A DNA stretch of 64,000 bases from Ancylostoma caninum (Eukaryota > Nematoda > Chromadorea > Rhabditida > Ancylostomatidae). Positions 11,949 to 33,673 of the stretch are shown here, piece by piece; the stretch's first letter is position 1; every line of letters starts with the position of its first letter. The notes beneath the pieces are model-generated. The model was not told the origin of the DNA. It did no database searches and saw nothing but the letters and a program-made list of their open reading frames with translations. The stretch is taken from the NCBI GenBank assembly GCA_037903475.1, contig JBAJFG010000064.1:434001-498000 (forward strand), read 5' to 3'. A program made the translations under genes and the position numbers.

Positions 11949-12552
11949 CAGACGATTATCCCCAGCCCCACACTGGTGCCGCTGGCACCTGATGTCTTGC
12001 GCAATGTTTGGGCTGCTTGTGTTTCACGTTTCCCACACGCTGTTCTTCTCCTCCTTCCTCCATCGCTAACTCGCCCCAACGGGATCCTCTGTGAATAACG
12101 TGATCCTCCTCAGATTCCAAACGTATTGACTACCGTGGTTATCTTTTTGTTTGAATTCTTGCAGAAAAAGTCTGCTCCAAAGTAAAGCAAAGAAGTCGCA
12201 CTTTTCCCTCTTCACAGCTTCTCGTCTAAACATTCAGTGAGAAAGATGCTTATTGACTATATAACTCTGATAATCTCTCGTAACTAGGTGGAATACTCCT
12301 CGATCTACCTATATTCTAGGTGTTTGAAAATAAGCACCGTCAGTAGATGTGAGGTTATTTAATTACTCGAAAGAGTCACCAATTTTGCTCATCAAGAAGA
12401 TACCTAGAAAATCCAGTGTTGAAGATGACTTCTGGTCACAAACCTGTGCTTGGGCAAAATATTCCGTTTTCCGCCCATTTTTTGACTTTCCGCTCTCCGC
12501 TTTACGTTTTACGGGATTTAAAATTCTACTTCCGCACATGCCTGTTTTGCAT

Positions 12553-14089
12553 GGATTTGACCATTGCTGTTATAGAACTATTGCTTCAAAGGTTGCATAT
12601 CTTAACACATTGACGATAATTAACGTTTTCGCTGTGGGTGCGACGTGGGACCAAGACTAATTCTACCTTTATTTCTGAATTTGTCTTACCGGAACATAGT
12701 AACATGAGACGCAGATCACGAATATGACATACATTTTCTACCGTAACCCATATTTGTAGGGTTACGGTAGGTATACTGTAGAAAACCAAATCTCTCAGAA
12801 TTCTTTGAAATTTTGCACACGGGGATTATTTCGTGTGCAGATCACGAATGTGACATTCATTTCCAGCGCAGAGTGTGAGTGATGCAGCTGTTTTGCTTCA
12901 GGTCTTGCTTTTGGTCTAGGTCCTGCGGAACAAGGGTTACGGTACAAAATGGTTATTATTTTCGTAATCAGCATGTAAAATAACCTACCTGTGCAAAGTT
13001 TCAGCAGTTTCTGAAAGATTCGTTTTTCTACAGTATACCTAGCGTAACCTGCGGAACAAGGGCTACGGTACAAAACGGTGGTCATATTCAAGTTCATCAC
13101 GTGAAATTACCCACCTACGCAAACTTTCACGGGATTCGGATTTGGAGAACCCCATTTTTGACGTGGGACCCACCGGTGGGTCCCTTGGTCCCTGGTGGCC
13201 GCCAGAGTGGGACCCACCGGTGGGTCCCATTGTCGTCAACGTGTTAATCATGGGATTTGCATCTTTCAATCTCATGCAATACACGATTTTTGAGTTTCCT
13301 GAGTTGTGCTTGTTTCTTTAGCCATAGAACGAGAACATGTAAGACTTAGACGTTCGTTTCAAAGGAATGTAGTGTTTAAATGCGAATAGGTCCCACCAAG
13401 AATTCCATATGAGTTGGAAAGCCTGGCAGAGAAAAAATCTAACCTATGCAAGTGGCCTAGCGGTGTAGAAACGTTGCGGTAATCGTTCTGAGGCAGTCAA
13501 ATAATCTCTGATGCAAATGTTCAGCGAACAATGGCTCGTGGAGCCCTGAAGGTGGGGTAGTATTAAAATTTCTTCCTTTTTATATGCATTTCACTGTAGA
13601 ACGGCTTGTCGTCTTCCGCCACTAATAGGATACCAGTTGCATTTTTAGTGTCCACTAGACCGTATACCCAGCTTCGCTCGGGTGTTTTACTACCCCGGCA
13701 ATTTCACACCAATGAAGACAATTGCTAGTGCCGACAAATTCATTGCGGATGCCCATAGTTTTGGTGGTAAACATAATAGCAGGCTCATGTAACCGTAAGC
13801 GAAAAGTTAGTACTGTTATTTGAGTGTCAATTTCATGGAAAGCAGTTGCCATATTCGTACTTAGGGTTCAGTGTTTTCGATTGATCCAGTGAACACATTC
13901 TTACCCCGTCCCTTTCCAAAAGCGGAGAGAGAGCAGAAGAAGTTACTGAGTCGATATATCCGTGGAGAATAGTTGTCATATTCGTGTACAGCGCAATGGA
14001 AAATCCTAGTACATAGACATGTGTTCACCGGCCTGTGAACGGAAATGGCAAAAAATCATACCAATAATTCGAAATCCTGAGCAAAATGT
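12553..14089. other. Repeat-derived sequence, no gene
   Basis: Dispersed TACGGTAGGTATACTGTAG and GTTACGGTACAAAA motifs recur in both orientations (12.7-13.1 kb). Related sequence appears again at 52.3-52.5 kb. Two perfect palindromes lie at 13165 and 13209 (listed separately). A 65-codon minus-strand ORF at 13655-13852 is not supported. Confidence 0.5.
13165..13228. repeat. Pair of identical 20-bp perfect palindromes
   Basis: GGGACCCACCGGTGGGTCCC occurs at 13165-13184 and again at 13209-13228, separated by 24 bp that include TTGGTCCCTGGTGGCC. Each is its own reverse complement, so the pair can form two hairpins or one larger stem. Confidence 0.9.
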
Positions 14090-14090
14090 T

Positions 14091-14430
14091 TATCATATTC
14101 GTGTTCAGAGCATTGACAAACCCCAGTAGACCTGTCCTTACCGACTGTCGGGCAAAAATATCGAAAAATCAATAGAATCGATAAATCGATATTTGGTGCA
14201 AAACGGTTATCATATTCGTGTTCAGCGCATTGACAAACCTCAGTAGACCTGTACCTATCGACTGTCGGGCAAAAATATCGAAAAATCAATAAAATCGATA
14301 AATCAATATTTGATGCAAAACGGTTGTCATATTCGTGTTCAGCGCATTGACAAACCTCAGTAGACCTGTCCCTATCGACTGTCGGGCAAAAATATCGAAA
14401 AATCAATAAAATCCATAAATCAATCTATAA
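14091..14430. repeat. 117-bp tandem repeat, about three copies
   Basis: The phrase (T/G)TCATATTCGTGTTCAG recurs at 14091, 14208 and 14325 (117-bp period). It is followed each time by CATTGACAAACC.CAGTAGACCTG and GGGCAAAAATATCGAAAAATC. As 117 is a multiple of three, the minus strand shows a 116-codon ORF with a 39-residue period, which I regard as a repeat artefact. Confidence 0.9.
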
Positions 14431-14528
14431 TGCCTGACACGAAGTAGCCTAAAACCTCCGCCGGCCCATGAGGAATAAGCTTGCAAAGTTTGGTCCCGAT
14501 CGGTTCACCCTCCGCGATTTCTATAGGG

Positions 14529-14530
<2 letters not shown>

Positions 14531-14615
<85 letters not shown>

Positions 14616-15327
14616 ACATACACACATACACACATATACACATATACACATATACACATATACACATATACACATATACACATATACACATATACACATA
14701 TACACATATACACATATACACATATACACATATACACATATACACATATACACATATACACATATACACATATACACATATACACATATACACATATACA
14801 CATATACACATATACACATATACACATATACACATATACACATATACACATATACACATATACACATATACACATATACACATATACACATATACACATA
14901 TACACATATACACATATACACATATACACATATACACATATACACATATACACATATACACATATACACATATACACATATACACATATACACATATACA
15001 CATATACACATATACACATATACACATATACACATATACACATATACACATATACACATATACACATATACACATATACACATATACACATATACACATA
15101 TACACATATACACATATACACATATACACATATACACATATACACATATACACATATACACATATACACATATACACATATACACATATACACATATACA
15201 CATATACACATATACACATATACACATATACACATATACACATATACACATATACACATATACACATATACACATATACACATATACACATATACACATA
15301 TACACATATACACATATACACATATAC

Positions 15328-15372
<45 letters not shown>

Positions 15373-15406
15373 TACACACACACACACATACACACACACA
15401 CACATT
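14531..15406. repeat. Compound microsatellite: (CA)n, then about 88 copies of CACATATA, then CACATA/CA
   Basis: 14531-14611 is a pure CA run. From about 14632 to 15338 the octamer CACATATA repeats with no visible interruption (about 700 bp). It ends in CACATA and CA runs to 15406. It yields long His/Ile/Tyr/Thr or Cys/Val/Tyr/Met open frames on both strands that are not genes. It lies in intron 2 of the acyl-CoA dehydrogenase. Confidence 0.97.
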
Positions 15407-16062
15407 CTACTTTATATATACAGATTTAGTGCGTAATATAACTCAGAATATGCCAGCGAGACAGAATATTACGTAAAAGGGTATATGTTTTGTGAAAGGA
15501 GAAGCGCTTAAAATCCACAAGCGTTGAAGAAAACAGCGATTTCGCATTCTAAGAAGCATGCATAATTGCCACTAGGAAAATGCAAGGAATCTCGAGTCAA
15601 TTTTATGGTAGGGCGCAAGGGACAACACATCTACAGGACAGTGTCTTATCATCAGAGCTTCCAACTCTCGTATGCACCATTACAGAAACTTTTCAGATGG
15701 GGTTGGGTCACCCAACTTGGGTGTTATTCGACATGCTATCTCTCAGTAGTTATTCACAGGTTTCGCGGCGCTTACTGAGACGAGGCTGCTCACGGACGGT
15801 TATGTCTCTCCCAATCTATACCTTTCTAACACCTTTAGGCTTTCTCACGGTTCTCGGTAAAGAAGCCACAACTCAGGCAAATCCTCGCTGGCCGCGCGTC
15901 ACAGTCTCGCGAGTAGCGGAGGTATAGCCTGTTCCAAACGCGACGATAGTTTAGTATTCGTGTATAATGTCTGTTTTTTTTTCTTCACCCTTTACAATTC
16001 GCCCGGGATAATATGGGATAATATCAGACGCTCATCAGAACTGTCGACATCACTTTGCATGT
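15407..16062. other. No supported gene
   Basis: Unique-looking sequence with a 115-codon ORF at 15580-15927 that lacks recognisable domains and ends in a GC-rich fragment (TCAGGCAAATCCTCGCTGGCC) related to the CTCAGACAAACCC repeat family. No splice or homology support. Confidence 0.4.
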
Positions 16063-16221
16063 ATAGGAAACTTCAAACGTACACAACAGGAGTGGAGACC
16101 GTGGCGCGGCTCTTTTGGGAAGAGACGCGGGCGCACACTATGCTCAGCTCCCGTGACTCCGCCCACGAGAGCCGCGCCGCGGTCCTGACTCTTGACTGCG
16201 TCCGTTTGGAGTTCTCTGTAT
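16063..16221. mobile_element. Foldback MITE, about 160 bp, copy 1
   Basis: Ends TATAGGAAACTTCAAACG and CGTTTGGAGTTCTCTGTATA are inverted. The arms include GGCGCGGCTCTTTTGGG and its mirror GAGAGCCGCGCCGCGG. A nearly identical full copy is at 62418-62576 and a half copy at 16563-16650. Confidence 0.85.
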
Positions 16222-16562
16222 AGTGCGTCCCGTACGCGACAGTAGTTGAGTATTTGCGCAAAACGGAAAGTCGGACATCCTCACACTAAATGCAGGACAT
16301 CTCACAACTGTCATTGCGACGCATCGTAATAGCATGCTTGCCACTGCTGTTCCAATGTTTCAGACTATGATAACTTCCTCAGGGCTCAGCCACACAATTT
16401 CTCCCTTTTTTCCGATTTCTCTCGGTCCTCGTGGGACGCATTATAACATGTTCATACCGAAATCCACGTTTTTTTCTCTACACTACCTCTACCTTAATCA
16501 CAGAGATGAGGTTGCGGCACAAAATGGGTAGGATATTCGTGATTGGCGTGTAGGGTACTGTG

Positions 16563-16650
16563 AGGTACAGGGAACTCCAAATGTACGCAGACAAGGGTCG
16601 GGACCGCGGCGCGGCTCTCTTGGGCAGAGACGTGGGCTCTCTGCATACTG
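16563..16650. mobile_element. Half copy of the 160-bp MITE
   Basis: Begins TACAGGGAACTCCAAATG and runs through GACCGCGGCGCGGCTCTC to about 16650, where similarity stops. Only one arm is present. Confidence 0.75.
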
Positions 16651-17173
16651 AGCGAATAAAGGAATAAAAATAAATAAATAAAGGAAGGAATGGTAGAGAA
16701 AAATATCAAAACGATGATTTATCATCACTTATAATTCAAATTATTCTCTTTACAATCGCATTTTCAGCTGCTCTTTTATGCTAAGATGGTGGGTGTATTT
16801 CTATGAGAAGGAAGTACGACGAAATTACAGAATAGACTCACAACTATCGCTAATAATGAAGTGAACAACGAAAAAGTTCAAAAAAATAAGGGAAAAATTA
16901 ATTCTCTCAAAGACCAAATTATTCCCGCCTCAGCGGCATTTTCACACGTTGTCGTTCCAATAGCACGCGCGGGGATGTATCCCCTCTCCTCGAGAAGTTT
17001 CATGCATAGCAGGGAGCCCCACTGGGGAGGGGAGGGGATCGCTCCCCAGGGGATGCGCATCCCCTCTCCTCCCCAGCGGGGATGTTCATGCATAAGGACC
17101 ATTGTCGCGAATGTGTTAAATGATTTTTGAAGTTCCTAGGCAGGCTGGTTATTGATGGGTGTTGTATTTTCAG

Positions 17174-17522
17174 CTTTATTCCCGCAGAGTATATTACTGC
17201 TGCCCACCATCGTTTGCTTGAGGGACCAGCTCCGAGCACGAAGATTTGTATGTATTTAAAAAATTTTTTTACCGGTGTTTGTGGACAATTTGGGTCTAAA
17301 ACGACGATTTCAGCAATTCAAGGAATTGTAATTGCTTCACTTGGTGTTGGACTTGCAATTATCGCTATAGCATTTGCTGAATTTCATATCCTCGATCTAA
17401 TGAAGAAGACAACGAGCAAAGAAAAAACGAATACTAGTACCTATAAACTGGACAGGTCGCAGTTCTGGCTAAAGATTGTTCGCGACTCGAGTCCACATAC
17501 ACAGATTTCCTTCCATGCTTAG
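17174..17522 (+). CDS. Unrecognised membrane protein, two C-terminal exons
   Basis: One exon spans 17174-17247, after the acceptor TATTTTCAG. The next spans 17314-17522, after GATTTCAG, with a 66-nt intron starting GTATGT. The join restores a serine codon (T+CA) and gives PAEYITAAHHRLLEG then SIQGIVIASLGVGLAIIAIA. This is an extracellular or loop segment followed by one strong transmembrane helix and a cytoplasmic tail rich in Lys and Thr (LMKKTTSKEK). The stop is at 17520-17522 and an AATAAA lies at about 17716. The helix GIVIASLGVGLAIIAIAFAE looks like a last transmembrane span. I do not recognise the family. The upstream exon (which should end in phase 2) was not found. The gene lies inside the giant acyl-CoA dehydrogenase intron on the opposite strand. 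The intron length is a multiple of three, so retention would leave the frame open. Confidence 0.5.
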
Positions 17523-17985
17523 GTAGTGCGATTGTTTCAGTTTTCAATCGAAACTCATGAAAACGTGATTCTGAGCTGTTTCGGCCAATTTTCTCAGTAT
17601 TCAAGGATGCCCACTACTGTTTCATCCTAATTTTCCTGATTTATAACTTTGCGTCTTTAAAGTCAGCTGGAACGTTACAAATATAACCATTCTAACAGCG
17701 CACATTTTCATTGAGAATAAATATTTAATTTTGAACTTTATCCATTTTCTGATTCACTAACGCACTAGCGGTCTGGCCTCCTGTCCAATGCTGGAGTTCC
17801 AAAGTACTACAGTCACTACAGTCTGTCCGAAACGACGAGTCCGCCCACGCACGTGGGGATCGAGGGGCAGCCACGCTTGTCAGCACTCCACGTCATCATC
17901 TCTAATCCGCGTATCACTTTGCATCGTTATCTTCATGGTATCGACCAATGATTTGGCTGTGACGTGAGTGACTTGGCAGCAAATA

Positions 17986-18161
17986 CAGTCTTGTCGAAAA
18001 GATAGACGGATTCCGGGACTGCGGAAACGCGGTGGGACCCGAACGATGGATGCGGAGAGAGCATGCTCCAGGGAGAGGGTGCAGTAGGTCCCAACGCGAT
18101 TCTTTGGCCGCGACGACATGAAACCGCACGCGCAATCCGTCTATCTTTTCGACAAGGACTG
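17986..18161. mobile_element. TA-flanked MITE nested in 17819-18399
   Basis: TIR CAGTCTTGTCGAAAAGATAG at 17986 mirrors CTATCTTTTCGACAAGGACTG ending at 18161, with TA on both sides. A single arm of the same family stands alone at 6698-6735 (CAGTCCTTGTCAAAAAGATA). Confidence 0.85.
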
Positions 18162-18168
18162 TAGCATA

Positions 18169-18332
18169 CAGGGTGTTTTTCCGGGAGTGAAATCGGTGCA
18201 ATTGCGGACCCAGTACAAAGGCTACGTGCGAATTGCTGGAACCTCCGCTTTCACGTGGTCTTTCGACTGAGAATTTGATCTATTGGAATGGATCAGATCG
18301 CGCGCGATTTTACTCCCGGAAAAAACACACTG
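18169..18332. mobile_element. Second TA-flanked MITE nested in 17819-18399
   Basis: TIR CAGGGTGTTTTTCCGGGAGT at 18169 mirrors ACTCCCGGAAAAAACACACTG ending at 18332, with TA on both sides. It begins 7 bp after the previous MITE ends. The CAGGGTG start is typical of Tc1/mariner-type ends. Confidence 0.85.
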
Positions 18333-19011
18333 TACGTCCCAGCCGCGCCTCCTCTCGATCTCCGCGTGCGTACGCGGACTCGTCGTTCTGGACAGAATGT
18401 ATTTTTATTTACTGTATAAGGTAGTTTATACTAGATGCGTGTGTTTGACGAACATGCGCCTACATGATGAAGGATTGGGCCAGTCGCATTGCTGACGCGA
18501 TTCAGACCCTCGCGTTTGCGGCCTCGCTGCGGCCGCGCATTCTTTCCGTTGAGGATGAGCGTGCTGCGTTGTCCGGCTTCATGGAAAAATCCTTCGCAAA
18601 TGGAGGCGCGCATCTGATTAGCACAAATTGCCCTTGTCTGACAAGTTGCCGTTATTTATCTTATTATTATTATTACTTATTTAATTAATTATTTATTATT
18701 ATTTATTACAATTAATTATTTGTAACTATTATTATTCATTGTTATAATTAATTAATTATTACTTGTTTAATTATTTTGTTTATTATTATTATAACTTATT
18801 TATTGCAAAACTGCCCTTATTTGAAGCGAACCCCGCTGGCGATCGCTGCACTGCTTTACAGCACATCCCCTCCCCTGCGAGGATGTTCAGCATACGGGCC
18901 AATACCACAATGGGACAAAATGGATCTGAGTTCCGTGCCTAGCATGTCAAACAATCCGCCCTTCTGTGCATGCTCTCAGAAGAGCTTCTTTTTCTGGACT
19001 CCATCAAAACA

Positions 19012-20333
19012 GCAGAGACTATTTCTACATATTTAATTCGGCTCCTTGGCAAATGCCAAGGCTGACAGCGTTCATCGCTGGAGCCACTTACTCATGAACG
19101 CTGCGGTTTTTCGAACAGTGTGTTGGGGAAGAGTTCGGAATAGATTGCAGGTCCAGTTGAACAAGTTTCCGTCCCATATTAGTGCTCTATTATTCTACCA
19201 GTGTTCTACTCTTGTCGTCGCATTGTAGGCATTCAACTTGATGCATCCCAAATGAAATTCGCTAATTTGTTCAAAGATTTTCAGCACAGATCTTAGATTT
19301 TAGCACGCTCAAGTTCATTCTGGTACTTAGTCAGGGTGCCGACAATGCGATAAAGACAAGAATAGAACATTGACAGAATAATGGAGCAGTGACAAGGGAC
19401 GGAAAGGAAAGTTGTTCAACCCAACCAACTATCTATTACAACAAAATCTTGCCCAGCACACTGTTTAAAGATCTACAGCATTCGCGAGTATAGTCCTTGC
19501 GCGCAATCGGTAGAAACTTTTCGAGCGCGCCTAGTCTGCGGCGCGTGCGCGGCGCGGCCCGCTGGTAACAGCGGTCCGGCGCCCTCGATCAGCTGTTCAA
19601 GGACACCCTTCGTCAGGTATTGGGCCCAGATAGGCGCTTTTCATCGGTTTTCTTTATTATTCGAAGTACTTTGGACCTTTGAGGCCTGTGGCTGACCGAC
19701 ATTGATCGGACGGTCCGCATGCCCCGTCTTTTGTACGTTTCACCTTTCTTTGCTTTTGAACGCATTTTTCATTTGTTCTTGGCCCCATAGAAAGCTGCTT
19801 GTCCCAGGTAGCCTCTTCTTAGTAGGAAAGAGAACCCTGGGATGTGGCGGCTGATAACGGGGCCCTTTATTCAAGAAAAAAAACATGCGACGAAAACAAA
19901 AATTGACGACCATGCGAACAGGGACGGAACGTCAACGATTGCGAACAAAATAAAAGGTCCCGTTGTCAGCCACCACGACCCAGGGTCCTCTTTCCTACAG
20001 AGAAGAGGCTACCTGGAACAAGCAGCTTTCTACGGGGCCAAAAATAAATGAAAAACACATTCAAAAGCAGAGAAAGATGGAACGTGCAAAAAACAGGGCA
20101 TGCGGGCCGTCCTATCAATATCGGTCAGCCACAGGCCTCAACGGTCCAAAATACACCGAATAATGGAGAAAAAATAATAATAATAACGGCCGCGCCGCGC
20201 AGCGCCGCAAGTCCGGCGCGCTTGAAAACTTTCTACCGATTGCGCACAAGGACTGTAGGTGGGTCCAGCCAAGAACGTCGCCAGCCTTGCCTTTCTGCCA
20301 AGGAGCCCAATTAAACATGTAGAAATAGTCTCT
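19012..20333. mobile_element. 1.3-kb foldback element
   Basis: 19012-19072 (GCAGAGACTATTTCTACAT...GGCTCCTTGGCA) is mirrored at 20270-20333. Further in, 19505-19850 (GCGCAATCGGTAGAAA, GGACCTTTGAGGCCTGTGGC, CCCAGGTAGCCTCTTCT) is mirrored at 19980-20250. A smaller internal inverted repeat pairs 19150-19225 with 19335-19440. The axis is near 19.9 kb. No coding capacity is recognised. Confidence 0.75.
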
Positions 20334-20809
20334 ACTCATCAAAACCAGAGAAGTAGCACGTTCCTGAATACGGTATTAAACACAAACAAGACTATTGAGG
20401 GATAAGTCCAGTAGCAACAGCGCCACCGTCAATTTCCAACGCCTCAGAGCCTGCCGAAGACCGATAAGAACGTTAACAGACAAATTTGTGGCCTCTCAAA
20501 AAAAAGCAAACATTCAAGAGGTCAGTTCCATTGCTTCAAAGAAGTATCTCCAATTGGCCTACGGATAGGCGAGGGTTCATTTGGCGCCAAGAGGTATTCC
20601 AAAGAGGAGTGGTAACTACTGCAGTTAATTCGCGGATGTGCCCCCACTCCTCGCGCTACATTTTGCACTCTGTCAACATCGGATTCCGAGTATAAACGCA
20701 GCCATTGCGAGCTTGTGAGCATAGGGTTTCCGTAAGACTTGGTACAAACGTGGAGAACCTCTGTTAGAACTCAGACAGAGCACCAATAATTACGTAACAG
20801 ATAACATAC

Positions 20810-21128
20810 CATAGGCTTCAGGAATGTCGGGATTTACGAGACCACAAGCATGGGCCTTTTTGATGACGTCCCAAGGGAATTTCATTGTTTTGTCATACTC
20901 TGCGGCCACTGGGGTGATTTCGTCGGCTGTGAATTTACGCACAGTATCCCGAAGTTGTTGTTGGATCGGAGTCAACTCTGACAATAAACAACATGGGAGG
21001 TGCCACAGAGTGAATAAATCAATCCATATCGTACCAAAAGACATCCCGGGAGCAGAAGAGCAAAGCCTCTGCAGGACCTGTGCAGCAACGGCGCCATTCC
21101 TCAACGTCAAATGGCTCTTTCCCAACAT
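20810..21128 (-). CDS. Medium-chain acyl-CoA dehydrogenase, exons 1-2 (5' end of gene)
   Basis: Exon 1 is 21128-21035 and exon 2 is 20977-20810, with a 57-nt intron (GTACGATATG..TTGTCAG). Exon 1 gives a typical mitochondrial presequence: MLGKSHLTLRNGAVAAQVLQ, basic, without acidic residues, ending near CSSAPG. Exon 2 gives ELTPIQQQLRDTVRKF, then ITPVAAEYDKTMKFPWDVI and GLVNPDIPEAYG. These match the N-terminal helical domain of ACADM (TEQQKEF..ARKF, PVAAEYDKTGEYP, GLMN.HIPE). The four exons found sum to 575 nt and keep phase (1, 1, 0, 2), giving about 191 residues of a family of roughly 420. The start is the only Met before the presequence and sits one base after a strong acceptor (TTTTTGCAG). 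The next exon is 15.5 kb away at 5306. C. elegans has several acdh paralogues, so no symbol is assigned. Confidence 0.9.
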
Positions 21129-21129
21129 T

Positions 21130-21142
21130 CTGCAAAAAAAAA
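21130..21142 (-). promoter_or_regulatory. Probable trans-splice (SL) acceptor of the acyl-CoA dehydrogenase
   Basis: On the minus strand a poly-T tract ends in TTTGCAG one base before the ATG at 21128. In rhabditid nematodes an orphan acceptor this close to the start usually receives a spliced leader. An ordinary upstream non-coding exon is the alternative. Confidence 0.55.
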
Positions 21143-31756
<10,614 letters not shown>

Positions 31757-33673
31757 TGGCTTTACATCGTTGCTCATGAGCATGCTTTCTCAGCCTCTAT
31801 GGATTGTTTTGTGGCGTATCAACTTTTCAATGTTTGTGTACGGCTAGCCATCTTATTTGATCATCATCTCGAAACTTTATTCTAATTGTAGACGTGGATA
31901 CTATACGCTTCATTTGGTGACGGTTTAACCAGGCAACCTTGACATGTCCCTGTTTTCTCTTCATTTCTATTTCGCGAAAATTCTGGGTTTCCCATGTTGA
32001 CTGATTGGTAAGGGACATCACTGCTAACTCACGGTTCTCTTCTATAATATTCCTATCGGTTCATTGTTCAAGCGAGGGTGACCCTAACTTTTCCAGAGTT
32101 TTTATGTCATATTAGTGCTGAGCCCCCGAATAAGCTGATTGTGGCCTACTGTGCATGGGATTGTGATAATTTATGCTTAATTTGTCTCTTTGAAGTGTTG
32201 TGCCCTACATCTTCATCATCACGTATTTGGATTTGTTGCTTTCGGCTTGCGGCAACATACATTGCGATTTATCTTTGTCACTTTTGGTATTTCTGGACAT
32301 CTCACACGTCGACATTGTCAATCGCTGATCGAAATTCATCGGCAGCAGTGCTGTCGCCAGCAGAGTTTAGGCGCTTACGCGCACACCCGACCATTTGCAG
32401 AGAAGAGTTGATGGTTATCGACGGGTCTTGCTCGGTTTTCAGATATGAGGGAAAACCCACCATAGACTGTCGAGTTCAGAAACAGTGCGCATAATTTTGG
32501 TAGATGGCAAAAAAGGAACACTACCACACACTATTTGTGGGTTTCTTTGTCAAATGGGAAAAGTGCTTTTCTCTGATTTGTTGTTTTTTTTTTCTGCTAG
32601 TCGTTTCTAATTGTAGTTGTTTGCTCGTTCTGAACTAATATGTACCGTTTTCTTTATTTGTCGATCTATCTTCTAGTCAGATGGAACGTGTCTGGCTTGG
32701 CGTAGTGCGAGACACAACGCCTAGACGGTTGGTGACACAGATGTGTGGAATCGTTCGCTTTCTTTTTTTTACGGTAAATCTGGCTTTCCGTGTGACGCTT
32801 GGCAGTGTTCTGAAAGTACATATCCGATCATACTTAACTATTGGAAGAGGCGATAAGTTCAACAACCAGAGAATTGGCTTAGCAGTCCCTCATCTTCTCT
32901 GAGCTGCCTTCGCGCCTGGTTTTCAATCAAATGCGGCGTGGCTTCTTGAATTCAGTGTCACCTTGTTCCGTAACAGGCTGTAGTCGTCCTTGTCACGCTC
33001 ATTCCAATGATATACGTCAAAACGCATGAAAGTGACGAAAAGCCCCGTTTTCGAGGGTCCGAAAGAGCAGTTCCTGGACCACTTGGGCGGAGCGGTCCGT
33101 GACTGTGCTGGCTGCCCGCCACGGCTGCACCGCTGGCCAACACATCTTGACGAATCCGATCGATATCATGGACGGCTTCACGCGTTCACTCAGCTCGACA
33201 AAACTGTTCCAAATCCTGTCCCGAAAAGAAAAACGTTCAGAAAAAGTGTCTGAAGACCGTTTTATAACATTTAATGTATACCGCTGGATTCAGCGCGTGG
33301 AAGAGATTCAGAACCCGCTAAAACCTCAAAAACGAAAACGAGGTGACACGCTGCCTTTAAGGAAAAAAAAAGAACAAACTCGCTTCATGATTACCATTTC
33401 GCTTCCGCTTTTGCAATAAATCTTCGGTCACAAAGGTTACGTATTCCTGGTGTACATAGCACCGGTTCCAGTATAGAATCGTAATTTTGCACGTAATCAT
33501 TGCTTCCTCCACCCTCTTTACAGAAACGTGAATAATAATAGGCATAATGAAGAGATTTCATATTTAAGGCGAACCATTTATAGAAACAGTACACTTTTGG
33601 AAAAAGAAATCTGGAGCATTTGTCACGGATTTATACAGCTTTTCTACTACTCTGACAGAAAAGAATGGAAATA
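31757..33673. other. 3' flank of rab-6, no supported gene
   Basis: Presumably begins with the rab-6 3' UTR. ORFs at 32078-32494 and 33099-33419 on the plus strand have no recognisable domains or splice support. I saw no close AATAAA after the rab-6 stop. Confidence 0.4.

Larger units (their letters stand above)
9723..12544. mobile_element. hAT-like DNA transposon H1 (non-autonomous)
   Basis: The left end reads CAGGGGTGTGCGGAATCTCC at 9723. The right end reads CTTCCGCACATGCCTG, ending at 12544. Flanking 8-mers are TTCTGCAT (9715-9722) and TTTTGCAT (12545-12552), differing at one position, as expected for an aged 8-bp hAT target duplication. Both ends carry subterminal arrays of CCGTTTTCCGCCC / CCGTTTTACG-type motifs (about 9740-9790 and 12460-12515). 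Inside are other repeats, including the foldback at 10473-11624. No transposase is recognisable. Confidence 0.7.
17819..18399. mobile_element. Outer foldback of a triple MITE nest
   Basis: The left arm CAGTCTGTCCGAAACGACGA (17819) is mirrored by CGTCGTTCTGGACAGAATG ending at 18399, both flanked by TA. It belongs to the same TIR family as the elements at 41.1-43.3 kb. Two complete elements of other families are inserted inside it. Confidence 0.8.
5307..20809 (-). other. Giant intron 2 of the acyl-CoA dehydrogenase (15.5 kb)
   Basis: Exon 2 ends with G before GTATGTTATC at 20810/20809. Exon 3 begins after ATTCAG at 5307/5306, and the protein joins cleanly as [13 protein letters not shown]. The intron carries the hAT-like element at 9.7-12.5 kb, the microsatellite at 14.5-15.4 kb, many foldback elements, and two exons of an unrelated plus-strand membrane protein at 17.2-17.5 kb. 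The other introns of this gene are 57 nt. From 5307 to about 6700 I see nothing beyond short open frames. Confidence 0.8.

Noticed and set aside
14420..15476. Overlapping ORFs of about 300-330 codons on both strands (His/Ile/Tyr/Thr and Cys/Val/Tyr/Met)
   Set aside because: They are translations of the CA and CACATATA microsatellite in several frames. No complexity, no splice sites.
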